Below, piece by piece: positions 43,624-54,217 of a stretch of 64,000 nucleotides of DNA. Every line of letters starts with the position of its first letter. The first letter of the stretch is position 1. Below the pieces are notes generated by a model. The model saw only the letters and a program-made list of their open reading frames with translations, was not told where the DNA came from and ran no database searches. The DNA lies in assembly GCF_004116495.1 (NCBI RefSeq), contig NZ_PDKC01000008.1, positions 1-64,000 on the forward strand, given 5' to 3'. The position numbers and the translations under genes are program-made. The stretch is from Arcobacter sp. CECT 8985. Its GTDB lineage: Bacteria > Campylobacterota > Campylobacteria > Campylobacterales > Arcobacteraceae.

Positions 43624-46600
43624 ATGGGTTCTAACTTAGACTTATTAACATCTTTTAAAGACAATTGTGGTTTTGGTTTATTGGCAAATTTAAAAAATAG
43701 ACCAAGTCATAAAAATTTAGAAGATGCTATTACATCGCTGGAAAGAATGATGCACAGAGGTGCAGTTGCAGCGGATGGAAAAACGGGAGACGGGTCTGGT
43801 TTATTGCTTTCAATGCCAGATTATTTTATGAGAAAAGTTACACGTGAGAATGGTATTGATTTACCTCAAACTTATGCTGTGGCAATGATTTTCACAAAAG
43901 ATACAAAAGATTTAGATATTTTCAAAGAATACTGTGAAAATAATGATTTAAAAGTATTAATGACTAGAGATGTTCCAGTAGATAAAGATGCATTGGGACA
44001 ACAAGCACTAGATACATTACCACATATTATTCAAGTTTTTGTAACACCTAGTACTTTAATGTCATCAAAAAGATTTGATGCAATGCTTTATTTAACAAGA
44101 AAAGAGTGTGAACATAAACTACAAGACAAAGAAGATTTTTATATTCCTACATTTTCATCAAAAGTAATTGCATATAAAGGGCTTGTTATGCCTACTCATA
44201 TTAAGCACTTTTTCTTAGATTTAAGAGATGAAGATTTTCAAATCTCATTTGCTTTATTTCATCAAAGATTTTCAACAAATACACTTCCTAAATGGAAATT
44301 AGCACAACCATTTAGAACAATTGCACATAATGGAGAAATTAATTCAGTTGAAGCAAATAGATTTAGTGTAGAAGTAAAATCTGAAAAAATTGAATCAGAT
44401 ATTTTTACTGATGAAGAATTAAAAAGAATATTACCTATTTTACAACAAGGTAGTTCAGATTCTGCATCACTAGATAATATGTTTGAGTTTATGTTAGTAA
44501 ATGGAGTTGATTTTTTTAAAGCTGCAAGAAGTTTAGTTCCTGCACCTTGGCAAAATGCTCCACATATGGATTCTGATTTAAGAGCATTTTATGAATATAC
44601 AGCAGCTAGTATGGAAGCTTGGGATGGTCCTGCAGCAGTTTCATTAACTGATGGTAGACACATTGGATGTTTAATAGATAGAAATGGTTTAAGACCATCA
44701 AAATATATTATTACAAAAGATAAAAATATTTATATTACATCAGAGTATGGTACATTGTTAATAGATGATGATAATATTTTAGAAAGAGGGAGACTTCAAT
44801 CAGGACAAATGATTGGACTTGATTTAAAATATGGAAAAATTTTGAAAGAAGATGATATTAATGATTATTTAAAATCTTCTCAAAATTACGCGAAATGGCT
44901 TAATAATGGCATGAAATATTTGCAAGAGTATATTGATGAGTCATTTTTAGAATTAGATGATTATAAATTAGATGAAATAGAAAAAAGACAAAAATATTTT
45001 AATATTACTTATGAAACAATTGATCAAGTAATTGACCCAATGGCTAAAGATGGTAAAGAACCAGTTGGTTCTATGGGAGATGATACACCATTAGCAGCAT
45101 TTTCAAAAGCAAATAGGAATTTTACAGATTTTTTTAGACAAAAGTTTGCGCAAGTTACAAATCCTCCAATCGATCCATATAGAGAAAAAGTTGTAATGTC
45201 TTTAGAAACAGGATTTGGGAGATTACAAAATATTTTATCTGAAAAAGAGATTTATTCAAAAAGACTAAAAGTTGCAAGTCCAATTTTAATGAAAGAGAAA
45301 TATGATGTTTTATTATCATTTGGTAATCAAACATCTCCAAGATATGATGAATATTATAAAAATCAAAGTTTTTCTACATCATTTGAAGATGATTTAGAAG
45401 CTAGTTTAAAACAACTTGGTAAAGATGTTATAGATTCTGTTAAAAAAGATAATCTTACAGTAGTTATTTTAGATGATAGAGAAGTTGGAAAATCTAAGAA
45501 AATTATACCAATGGCTATGGCAGTAGGTTATATTAATCAGTTATTATTAAAAGAAGGAATTAGACATTGTGTTTGTTTAGTTTGTGTAACTGGTGAAGTA
45601 TATGATCCACATATGGCTGCTGTTTTATTAGCATTTGGTGCTGCTGCAATTTATCCATATTTAATGTATGCAACTGTTGTTAAACTTTATGAGAGAAAAG
45701 AAGTTGCAAAATATGAGATGCAAAGACTTCTTAAAAATACACAAAAATCATTAAATGCTGGTTTATTAAAAATTATGTCAAAAATGGGAATTTCTACAGT
45801 TGCAAGTTATAGAAACTCAGGACTTTTTGATATTATTGGATTATCAGATAAGATAGTTTCTGACTGTTTTTGTAATGCACATAGTGAATTGTCTGGACTT
45901 GGATATTTAGAAATTGAAAAAAGAATTGAAAAATCTCATTTCAATGCATATTATGATAATAATCATATGTTCCCTCTTGATTTAGGTGGTTTTTATAAAT
46001 ATATTGATGGTGGTGAATATCACGATTACGGACCAAAAACAACAATTGCAATGCATAATAAAAGTGCAACAAAAAAAGAAGATATATCTGATTTTGAAGG
46101 TTTAAAACAGTTAGTAAGAAATAGAGATAAAAAATTTATTCGTGATTTCTTAGAGTTTAAATCAGATAAAGAACAGATTGATATTTCAGAAGTTGAATCA
46201 AAAGAGAGTATTTTTACTAGATTTTCTACTGCAGCAATGTCATGTGGTTCAATCTCACCAGAAGCTCATGAAGCTTTAGCAATGGCAATGAATACAATTG
46301 GTGGATCTTCAAACTCAGGTGAAGGTGGAGAAGATAAAGCAAGATTTAATACTCTTAAAAACTCTAAAATTAAACAAATTGCATCAGGTAGATTTGGTGT
46401 AACTCCAGGATATTTAAGAAGTGCACAAGAGTTACAAATTAAAGTTGCTCAAGGTGCAAAACCAGGTGAAGGTGGACAATTACCTGGACATAAAGTAACT
46501 CCATTAATTGCAACATTAAGACACACTGTTGCTGGTGTAACATTGATTTCTCCACCACCACACCATGATATTTATTCAATTGAAGATTTAGCTCAATTAA

Positions 46601-48060
46601 TTTTTGATTTAAAACAAGTTAATCCAGATGCTAAAATTACTGTAAAATTAGTTTCTTCAATTGGAGTTGGAACAATTGCAGCTGGTGTAGCAAAAGCATA
46701 TGCTGATAAAATTATTATCTCAGGTGGAGATGGTGGAACAGGTGCAGCTCCTTTAAGTTCAATTAAACACGCAGGTAATCCATGGGAAATTGGACTATCA
46801 GAAGCGCATAATGCACTTAAAGCAAACCATTTAAGAGAATCAGTACATGTACAAACAGATGGTGGACTTAAAACAGGTCTTGATATTGTAAAAGCAGCGA
46901 TGTTAGGTGCAGAGTCTTATGCATTTGGTACAGCAGCACTTACACTACTTGGTTGTAAAATTTTAAGAATTTGTCATACAAATAAATGTTCAGTTGGTGT
47001 TGCAACACAAGATGAAGATTTAAGAGATCAATTTAAAGGAACTGTTGAAAGATTAATTTCATACTTTACTTTCTTAGCTGAAGAAGTAAGAGAAATTCTT
47101 GCAAGCCTTGGATATAAAACTATAGAAGAGATTGTAGGTAGAAGTGATTTATTAAAAGTAATTGATGATGAATTTGCTAAAAAGTTTGATTTCCAAAATA
47201 TTCTAAGAAGAGTTGATGGTATTGATACTTGTCAAAAAGAATCAAATGAACCTTTTGATAAAAATAGATTTGAAAAAGACATCTTAAAAAAAGTATATAG
47301 AACAATTGAAAAACCAACTTTAAAAGTTAAAGTAAATGAAGAGATTTCTAACCTTAACAGAAGTTTTGGAGCATTAATTTCTGGTGAAATTGCTAAATTT
47401 TACGGAGATGAAGGTTTACCTGATAATACAATTAATATTAATTTAAAAGGTGTAGCTGGGCAATCTTTTGGAGCATTTTTAAGTAAAGGTATGACTTTAA
47501 ATTTAGAAGGTGTTGCAAATGATTATGTTGGTAAAGGTATGAATGGAGGTAAAATTGTAATTAATCCATTTAATCAAGGTAAAGAATTTGCTGGTATTGG
47601 TAATACTTGTTTATATGGTGCTACAGGTGGTATTTTATATGTAAAAGCAACTGCAGGTGAAAGATTTGCAGTAAGAAACTCTGGTTGTACAGCAGTTGTT
47701 GAAGGAACAGGAGATAATGCTTGTGAATATATGACTGGTGGTATTGTTGTTATTTTAGGACAAACTGGAATTAACTTTGGTGCTGGTATGACAGGTGGTT
47801 TAGCATTTATTTATGATGATGAAAAAGTATTTGTTGATAATATGAATCAAGAGTTAATTGAAGCAGTTAGAATTGATACTGATGATACAGAAAGAGAAAG
47901 ATTATATTTAAAAAGATTATTGATTAACTATTTAAATGAAACTGGTAGTGAAAAAGCAGAGTCTGTTTTAGATAACTTTAGAGCAGAAATTAGAAATTTC
48001 TGGATGGTAAAACCAAAAGATATGAAAGTATTACCACTAGACCCTGAGAATGGAGATTAG
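43624..48060 (+). CDS. gltB: Glutamate synthase large (alpha) subunit
   Basis: A 1478-aa enzyme. A short propeptide precedes Cys15 (DN-CGFGL), the nucleophile of the class II glutaminase domain (~15-400). A central domain, the FMN-binding synthase barrel (~780-1160) and the GXGXG beta-helix (~1230-1440) follow. The 3Fe-4S cysteines are in GCKILRICHTNKCSVG. It converts glutamine and 2-oxoglutarate to two glutamates. It overlaps gltD's upstream frame and lies immediately before it. Confidence 0.95.
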   Translation: MGSNLDLLTSFKDNCGFGLLANLKNRPSHKNLEDAITSLERMMHRGAVAADGKTGDGSGLLLSMPDYFMRKVTRENGIDLPQTYAVAMIFTKDTKDLDIFKEYCENNDLKVLMTRDVPVDKDALGQQALDTLPHIIQVFVTPSTLMSSKRFDAMLYLTRKECEHKLQDKEDFYIPTFSSKVIAYKGLVMPTHIKHFFLDLRDEDFQISFALFHQRFSTNTLPKWKLAQPFRTIAHNGEINSVEANRFSVEVKSEKIESDIFTDEELKRILPILQQGSSDSASLDNMFEFMLVNGVDFFKAARSLVPAPWQNAPHMDSDLRAFYEYTAASMEAWDGPAAVSLTDGRHIGCLIDRNGLRPSKYIITKDKNIYITSEYGTLLIDDDNILERGRLQSGQMIGLDLKYGKILKEDDINDYLKSSQNYAKWLNNGMKYLQEYIDESFLELDDYKLDEIEKRQKYFNITYETIDQVIDPMAKDGKEPVGSMGDDTPLAAFSKANRNFTDFFRQKFAQVTNPPIDPYREKVVMSLETGFGRLQNILSEKEIYSKRLKVASPILMKEKYDVLLSFGNQTSPRYDEYYKNQSFSTSFEDDLEASLKQLGKDVIDSVKKDNLTVVILDDREVGKSKKIIPMAMAVGYINQLLLKEGIRHCVCLVCVTGEVYDPHMAAVLLAFGAAAIYPYLMYATVVKLYERKEVAKYEMQRLLKNTQKSLNAGLLKIMSKMGISTVASYRNSGLFDIIGLSDKIVSDCFCNAHSELSGLGYLEIEKRIEKSHFNAYYDNNHMFPLDLGGFYKYIDGGEYHDYGPKTTIAMHNKSATKKEDISDFEGLKQLVRNRDKKFIRDFLEFKSDKEQIDISEVESKESIFTRFSTAAMSCGSISPEAHEALAMAMNTIGGSSNSGEGGEDKARFNTLKNSKIKQIASGRFGVTPGYLRSAQELQIKVAQGAKPGEGGQLPGHKVTPLIATLRHTVAGVTLISPPPHHDIYSIEDLAQLIFDLKQVNPDAKITVKLVSSIGVGTIAAGVAKAYADKIIISGGDGGTGAAPLSSIKHAGNPWEIGLSEAHNALKANHLRESVHVQTDGGLKTGLDIVKAAMLGAESYAFGTAALTLLGCKILRICHTNKCSVGVATQDEDLRDQFKGTVERLISYFTFLAEEVREILASLGYKTIEEIVGRSDLLKVIDDEFAKKFDFQNILRRVDGIDTCQKESNEPFDKNRFEKDILKKVYRTIEKPTLKVKVNEEISNLNRSFGALISGEIAKFYGDEGLPDNTININLKGVAGQSFGAFLSKGMTLNLEGVANDYVGKGMNGGKIVINPFNQGKEFAGIGNTCLYGATGGILYVKATAGERFAVRNSGCTAVVEGTGDNACEYMTGGIVVILGQTGINFGAGMTGGLAFIYDDEKVFVDNMNQELIEAVRIDTDDTERERLYLKRLLINYLNETGSEKAESVLDNFRAEIRNFWMVKPKDMKVLPLDPENGD

Positions 48061-48061
48061 A

Positions 48062-49438
48062 ATGTTAAATTTTACAAAGTTTGAAAGAATAAATCCAAAT
48101 AAAAGAGATGTATTACAAAGATTAAAAGATTTTAATGAAGTTTATGAAGTATTTGGACAAAATAAGGCAAAAGAGCAAGCAGATAGATGTATGCAGTGTG
48201 GTGATCCATACTGCCACTCTAAATGCCCATTGCATAACTTTATTCCAGCATGGCTTAAACAAACAGCTGAAAAAGATTTAGATTTAGCATTTGCATTATC
48301 TAATGAAACTTCACCATTTCCTGAAATTTTAGGAAAAATTTGTCCTCATGATGTTTTATGTGAAGGTGACTGTTCTTTAAATACAGGACATGGCGCTGTA
48401 TCAATTGGTGCTATTGAAACTCATATTAATGAGAAAGGTTTTGAAAAAGGTTTAAAACCTAAATTTTCACCTATTAGCTTAAATAAAAAAGTTGCAATTA
48501 TTGGTTCTGGTCCTGCAGGAATTTCTGCAGCTACTTTTCTACTTAGAAAAGGAATTGCTGTTGAAATGTTTGAAAGAGATGATAGAGCTGGTGGACTTTT
48601 AACTTATGGAATCCCAGGATTTAAGTTAGATAAAAATGTAGTTGAAAGAAGAATTAACTGGCTACTAGAAGCTGGTATGAGACTACATATAAATTGTGAG
48701 ATTGGAAAAGATAAATCAATTGATGATTTAGAAAAAGAGTTTGATGCAATATTTTTAGGAATTGGTGCTACTTTAGGTAGAACTGCTAGAGTTCCAGGTG
48801 AAGATGCTGCTAATGTACACTTAGCAATTGATTTTCTAAAAAGAATTCAAAAAAGAAATTTTGGTCAAAAAGTTGACGATTTTATAGATGTAAAAAATAA
48901 AAATGTAGTTGTTATTGGTGGTGGAGATACTGCTATGGATTGTGTTAGAACATCTGTAAGAGAAAAAGCAAAATCGGTTAAGTGCTTATATAGAAGAGAT
49001 GAAGCAAATATGCCAGGAAGTAAAAAAGAAGTAGTTAATGCAAAAGAAGAGGGTGTTGAATATATTTTCAATGTTTCTCCAAAATCTGTAAAAGTTGAAA
49101 ATGGAAAAGCAGTTGCAATTGAACTTCAAAAAACAACTTTAAGTGATCCAGATGAATCAGGAAGACAAAAAGTTCAAATTATTGAAGGAAGCGAATATTT
49201 TGAAGAAGCTGATGTTATTATTATGGCATTAGGTTTTTCTCCTGAAGCTCCTGCATTTTTAAATCACATGAATATAGAAACTAATTCATGGGGTGGAATC
49301 GTAATTGATGATAACTTTAAAACATCAAATGATAAATATTATGCAGGTGGAGATTGTAGAAGAGGTGCTCATCTTGCAGTAACAGCTGCAGCAGATGGTA
49401 GAGATGCCGCAAAAGAGATAATTAAAGCACTTTCTTAA
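48062..49438 (+). CDS. gltD: Glutamate synthase small (beta) subunit
   Basis: A 458-aa subunit. N-terminal Fe-S cysteines (CMQCGDPYCHSKCP and CPHDVLCEGDC), FAD-binding IIGSGPAGISAA, and NADPH-binding VIGGGDTAMDC. It feeds electrons to GltB. ATG 48062 is chosen (GGAGA 5 bases upstream), one base after the gltB stop. Its stop shares a base with the next start (TAATG). Confidence 0.95.
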   Translation: MLNFTKFERINPNKRDVLQRLKDFNEVYEVFGQNKAKEQADRCMQCGDPYCHSKCPLHNFIPAWLKQTAEKDLDLAFALSNETSPFPEILGKICPHDVLCEGDCSLNTGHGAVSIGAIETHINEKGFEKGLKPKFSPISLNKKVAIIGSGPAGISAATFLLRKGIAVEMFERDDRAGGLLTYGIPGFKLDKNVVERRINWLLEAGMRLHINCEIGKDKSIDDLEKEFDAIFLGIGATLGRTARVPGEDAANVHLAIDFLKRIQKRNFGQKVDDFIDVKNKNVVVIGGGDTAMDCVRTSVREKAKSVKCLYRRDEANMPGSKKEVVNAKEEGVEYIFNVSPKSVKVENGKAVAIELQKTTLSDPDESGRQKVQIIEGSEYFEEADVIIMALGFSPEAPAFLNHMNIETNSWGGIVIDDNFKTSNDKYYAGGDCRRGAHLAVTAAADGRDAAKEIIKALS

Positions 49439-50166
49439 TGACTGATTTCATTAAAGATTGTATTGATGCAAATAAAAGTATATATGAGTATGTAAATACT
49501 CATATATGCAGTGATGATCTTTTGTATAGTGGAGAAGTTGGTTTTGGTGGTGATTACACTTTAAAAATTGATTTAAAAGCAGAAGAGATATTTATTTTAT
49601 ATTTGAAAAAGTATGGTTCCATATTTTCTGAAGAGACTGGACATATTTCTTCAAATATAAATAAAAGAATAATAATTGATCCTATTGATGGAAGTGATAA
49701 TTTAGCTACTAATTTGCCTTACTATGGAACTTCTGTTGCACTAGAAGAAAATGGAAAAATTGTAGCTGGTGTTGTATGTAATCTTGCTACAGGCATATTA
49801 ACTTATAAAACACAAGAAGAAAAACTTACAAAAATTGATTTAAAAACTAACAAAAAAATAGAAGAACCAAAAATAGAAAAACCAAAAGTATCTATAGTTG
49901 AAAGAGCTTATCAAAATCCCAAAATCTGTAAAGAATTGTATAAAAATAAGATAAAATTCAGAAGTTTAGGTGCAATTGCATTAAGTTTATGTGATGCAAG
50001 AAATTACAATTTTGTTTTATTTTTAGGTAAAATTAGAGAATTTGATATTGCTGCTGGATTATATTTAAGTAGTGACTTGAATGTGTATAAAAATGATAAA
50101 TTCTTAATTGTTGCTAAAAATATCCATACTTTTAATCTAGTTAAAGATACTATTAATAAACTTTAG
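49438..50166 (+). CDS. Inositol-monophosphatase-family phosphatase
   Basis: A 242-aa protein with the metal-binding motifs of the IMPase/FBPase superfamily: SEETGH (near residue 66), IDPIDGSDNLA (~80-90) and FDIAAG (~205). It could act on inositol phosphate, 3'-phosphoadenosine 5'-phosphate (CysQ-like) or fructose-1,6-bisphosphate. Sequence alone does not decide. It starts in a TAATG overlap with gltD. Confidence 0.8.
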   Translation: MTDFIKDCIDANKSIYEYVNTHICSDDLLYSGEVGFGGDYTLKIDLKAEEIFILYLKKYGSIFSEETGHISSNINKRIIIDPIDGSDNLATNLPYYGTSVALEENGKIVAGVVCNLATGILTYKTQEEKLTKIDLKTNKKIEEPKIEKPKVSIVERAYQNPKICKELYKNKIKFRSLGAIALSLCDARNYNFVLFLGKIREFDIAAGLYLSSDLNVYKNDKFLIVAKNIHTFNLVKDTINKL

Positions 50167-50210
50167 GTTATAAATCCAAGATAATATTTCAACTTAGGGT
50201 TAGGTAGTAA

Positions 50211-50468
<258 letters not shown>

Positions 50469-50469
50469 A

Positions 50470-51939
50470 ATGGCAAAAACTACAACTATTATAGACATTG
50501 GGTCAAACTCAATGCGAATGGTTGTATTACAAAAAAGTAGTAGATTTGCATTTCATTTAGTAAATGAAACAAAAAGTAGAGTTAAAATTTCTGAAGGTTG
50601 CTATGAAAATGGTGGTAATCTTCAGGAAATTCCAATGAATAGAGCTTTTAATTCATTGAAATCTTTTTTAAATATTTCAAAATCACTAAAATCTAGAAAA
50701 GTGATTTGTGTTGCTACATCTGCACTTCGTGATGCACCAAATTCAAAAGTCTTTTTATCAAGAGTAAGTAAAGAACTAGGGCTAAATGTTAAAATTATTG
50801 ATGGTGAAAAAGAAGCATATTATGGTGGAGTGGCTGCATTAAATTTACTTCACAATAATGAATTTGTTACTATTGATATTGGTGGAGGTTCAACTGAATT
50901 TTGTTTTATCAAAAATGGAATTATTGAAAAAACTATCTCTTTAGATTTAGGTACTGTAAGATTAAATGAATTATTTTTTCATAAAGGCAATATTGAAGAA
51001 GCTAAAAAATATATAAAACAAAATATTAAAAAAATTTTTGAATTGGGTGTTGACATTCCAAAAGTTGCAGTGGGAATAGGTGGAAGTATCAGAGCAATAA
51101 CAAAAGTTATTATGAAAAATAATTCTTATTGTTTAGATGTTTTGCATGGTTATACGTATGATGTATCAGAACAAAAAATTTTAATTAACAAAATTATTGA
51201 TGCAAAATCTAGTGATAAATTAAAATCACTAGGAATAAAAAAAGATAGATTTGACACCATACAAGAGGGTACTTTTATATTTAATACAATTTTAGAAGAG
51301 TTAAATATAAATAGAGTTATAACTTCTGGAGTGGGTGTTCGAGAAGGAGTTTATCTTTGTGATTTATTAAGAAACTCTAATCATAAATTTCCATCAAATT
51401 TCAATGTAAGTGTAAGATCTCTTCTTGATAGATTTGAAGTTGATAATAAGCAAAGCTCATACTTAGGAAATAATGCTGCAAAAATATTTGAAGTTTTAAA
51501 ACCTATTCATAACTTAGAGGATAAGTTTAAAACTTTTTTAGTTGTCTCTTCAAAATTACAATCAATTGGTACAACATTGAATTTTTATAAAGTTAATGAT
51601 AATACTTTTAACTTTATATTAAATGGTTTAAATTACGATTTTCTACATACTTCAAGAGTCATAGTTGCACATACAATAAAGTTTTCTAAAAAATCATTGC
51701 CAACAAAAAAAGATTTAGTTGATTATAAAGAGTTATTGCCAAGTTTAGAAACAATGCAATGGATGTCTTTTATGATATCTTTAAATCTAATGATAAATCA
51801 AGATTTTTCAAGACCAAAAGTTGAGTATGAATTAAAAGATAATACTTTATATATAAAACTTCCAGAGTACTCTTTTTTAGTTGATTCTTCATTAGATAAA
51901 CTAGAAAAGCCAAATGATTTAAATATAGAAATTTTATAA
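50470..51939 (+). CDS. Ppx/GppA-family exopolyphosphatase / pppGpp phosphatase
   Basis: A 489-aa phosphatase of the ASKHA fold: IIDIGSNSMRMVV, the TSALRDAPN segment, TIDIGGGSTEF, LDLGTVRLNE and GIGGSIRA. A C-terminal HD-like domain (~300-480) follows. It degrades polyphosphate and/or pppGpp. It shares one base (TAATG) with the heptosyltransferase gene, linking it to the LPS operon. Confidence 0.88.
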   Translation: MAKTTTIIDIGSNSMRMVVLQKSSRFAFHLVNETKSRVKISEGCYENGGNLQEIPMNRAFNSLKSFLNISKSLKSRKVICVATSALRDAPNSKVFLSRVSKELGLNVKIIDGEKEAYYGGVAALNLLHNNEFVTIDIGGGSTEFCFIKNGIIEKTISLDLGTVRLNELFFHKGNIEEAKKYIKQNIKKIFELGVDIPKVAVGIGGSIRAITKVIMKNNSYCLDVLHGYTYDVSEQKILINKIIDAKSSDKLKSLGIKKDRFDTIQEGTFIFNTILEELNINRVITSGVGVREGVYLCDLLRNSNHKFPSNFNVSVRSLLDRFEVDNKQSSYLGNNAAKIFEVLKPIHNLEDKFKTFLVVSSKLQSIGTTLNFYKVNDNTFNFILNGLNYDFLHTSRVIVAHTIKFSKKSLPTKKDLVDYKELLPSLETMQWMSFMISLNLMINQDFSRPKVEYELKDNTLYIKLPEYSFLVDSSLDKLEKPNDLNIEIL

Positions 51940-52961
51940 TGAAAGAATTTAAAAGAATAGCTATTGTAAAGTTATCTGCAATGGGTGATATTATTCATGC
52001 AATGGTAGCTTTACAATTTATAAAAAAAAAGTATCCTTCTTTAAAAATAGATTGGTTTGTTGAAAAAGCATTTTCACAAATACTACAAAATAATCCTCAT
52101 ATTGATAATATATATGAATTAAATCTAAAAAAGATAAAAGATAATAAAAAAGAGATTTTCAATCAGATAAAATTAGCTAAAAACTATTCTAAAAATAATT
52201 ATGATTTAATTATTGATGCGCAAGGCTTGATGAAATCAGCAATAGTATCTAAATTAATAGGGAAAAATGTAGCTGGATATTCAAAAAACTCTACAAGAGA
52301 AAAAATAGCAGCTTTTTTTTATAATCAAAAAATTGAAATTGCATATGATAAAAATGCAATAGAAAGAAATACAAAAATATTATCATCACCTTTAAGGTTT
52401 GAAATTTCTAAAGAGAATATTTTAAATAAAGATCCTTTTTTATTTTATAAAGAAGAGAATAAAAAGATTTATGAATATTTAACTAATAGTAAAAAAAATA
52501 TTCTTTTTATTGTTGGTGCAAGTTGGCCAAGTAAGATGTACTCTAAAGAAAAATTTGCTAAAATAGTAAATTATATAGATGAAAATTTTTTAATAGCTTG
52601 GGGAAGTGAAACTGAAAAAGATATAGCAGATTTTGTAGAAAAAAATTCTAAAAATGCAAAAGCTTTACCTAAATTGGATTTAAATAGTTTAAAAGCACTT
52701 GTTTCAAAAGTTGATTTAGTTATTGGAAATGATACAGGACCAACTCATATGGCATGGGCTTTAAATATACCTTCTATAACACTATTTGGTAATACACCTG
52801 GATATAGAAATACGTATATAACAAAAATAAATAAGATAATTGAGTCAAATTCAAAGGTTAATCCATTTAAATTGGATAAAAATGATTTCTCAATTAAAAA
52901 TATAGATGAAAAAAATATTGTTAAAGTGGCGAAGGAAATTCTTTATGAAGAGAAAAATTAA
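51939..52961 (+). CDS. waaC: LPS heptosyltransferase I (WaaC)
   Basis: A 340-aa family-9 glycosyltransferase. The N-terminal KLSAMGDIIHAM and DWFVE and the C-terminal VGASWPSKMY and VIGNDTGPTHMAWAL are typical of WaaC. It adds the first L-glycero-D-manno-heptose to Kdo on the cytoplasmic side. It overlaps the lipid A acyltransferase gene by 17 bases. Confidence 0.88.
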   Translation: MKEFKRIAIVKLSAMGDIIHAMVALQFIKKKYPSLKIDWFVEKAFSQILQNNPHIDNIYELNLKKIKDNKKEIFNQIKLAKNYSKNNYDLIIDAQGLMKSAIVSKLIGKNVAGYSKNSTREKIAAFFYNQKIEIAYDKNAIERNTKILSSPLRFEISKENILNKDPFLFYKEENKKIYEYLTNSKKNILFIVGASWPSKMYSKEKFAKIVNYIDENFLIAWGSETEKDIADFVEKNSKNAKALPKLDLNSLKALVSKVDLVIGNDTGPTHMAWALNIPSITLFGNTPGYRNTYITKINKIIESNSKVNPFKLDKNDFSIKNIDEKNIVKVAKEILYEEKN

Positions 52962-53859
52962 GGATTATTATAGATATATATTATATAACATTTTTAAATT
53001 TATTATATTAATAACTCCTAAATTTATTACAAAACAGATATTAATATTTATTGCACATTTAGCTAATAAATTTAATAAAGAGCATTTACATATTGCAAAT
53101 GTAAATTTAGATTTAGTATATGGTGATTCAATAACTAAGAAAGAAAAACAACAGATTATTTTTACTTCATATAAATCTTTATTATTTAATTTATATGAGT
53201 TTGTTGAAAATCAACATATATCAAAAGAAAAACTAATTAGTAAAGCAAATATAGAAAATGAAGAAGTTATTTTAAATGCAATTAAGCAAAATAGAAAAAT
53301 AATTTATATAACTGCACATTATGGTGGTTGGGAAATTGCACTACCTTATGTTGCTTTAAAGTATGGGAAACTTGCAGTTGTAAATAGAAAAATGGATAAT
53401 CCATATATAAATGATATGTATGAAAAAGCAAGAGATAGAAATAATATTACAATGCTAGAAAAAAAATCTGCTGCAAAAGGAATGTTAAAGGCTTTTAAAG
53501 AAAAAAAAGCAGTTGCATTGGTAATTGATCAACATATGAAAAATGGTATTGAAATCGATTTTTTTAATAAGAAAGTAATGGCAACTGATGCTACAGCAAG
53601 ATTAGGTTTAAAACTTGATGCTGTGATTATTCCAATTTTTTGTGTGATGAATGATTTTAGAGATTATACCTTAAAAGTTGGAGATATGATTGATTGTAAA
53701 AATTTAGAGTTTAAAACCGATGATAAAATAAAAGAATTAACTCAAATGCAATCAAATATAATTGAAAAACAGATTTTAGAATACCCACATTTGTGGTTTT
53801 GGCAACATAAAAGATGGAAGAAATATTATAAAAATTTATACAATAGAAATAAAAGTTAA
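52945..53859 (+). CDS. lpxL: Lipid A biosynthesis acyltransferase (LpxL/HtrB family)
   Basis: A 304-aa inner-membrane acyltransferase with an N-terminal hydrophobic segment and the HxxxxD-type motif in TAHYGGWEIA. AVNRKMDN-like, VIDQHMKNGI and LWFWQHKRWK are LpxL/HtrB features. It adds a secondary acyl chain to Kdo-lipid A. ATG 52945 follows AAGGA. An upstream in-frame ATG lies deeper in waaC. Confidence 0.88.
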   Translation: MKRKIKDYYRYILYNIFKFIILITPKFITKQILIFIAHLANKFNKEHLHIANVNLDLVYGDSITKKEKQQIIFTSYKSLLFNLYEFVENQHISKEKLISKANIENEEVILNAIKQNRKIIYITAHYGGWEIALPYVALKYGKLAVVNRKMDNPYINDMYEKARDRNNITMLEKKSAAKGMLKAFKEKKAVALVIDQHMKNGIEIDFFNKKVMATDATARLGLKLDAVIIPIFCVMNDFRDYTLKVGDMIDCKNLEFKTDDKIKELTQMQSNIIEKQILEYPHLWFWQHKRWKKYYKNLYNRNKS

Positions 53860-53860
53860 T

Positions 53861-54217
53861 ATGAATAATAAACCAAAATATCATTTACTGAAAAATACTA
53901 AATATGCTTTAAGTGGATTAAAACATGTATTAAAAACAGAAAGTTCTTTTAAGTTAGAACTTATTTGTGCAATTTTTATAATTGCTGCAATTTTTTTTAT
54001 AGATACTACACTAACAAATAAGTTGATTTTATTAACAACAGGAATTTTAGTTTTAATAGTAGAATTACTTAACTCTGCAGTTGAGAATGTAGTTGATTTA
54101 GTAACTAAAGAGTTTGCTCCATTAGCTAAAACTGCAAAAGATATTGGATCAACTGCAGTTATGTTTTCAATCTGTTTACATATAATTTGTTGGATATTGG
54201 TGTTAGTATATGCATAA
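53861..54217 (+). CDS. dgkA: Diacylglycerol kinase
   Basis: A 118-aa protein with three membrane helices and the family signature (ELLNSAVENVVDLV plus AKDIGSTAV). It rephosphorylates diacylglycerol released when phosphoethanolamine-type transferases use phospholipids as donors. That fits the LTA-synthase-like gene two places downstream. Confidence 0.92.
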   Translation: MNNKPKYHLLKNTKYALSGLKHVLKTESSFKLELICAIFIIAAIFFIDTTLTNKLILLTTGILVLIVELLNSAVENVVDLVTKEFAPLAKTAKDIGSTAVMFSICLHIICWILVLVYA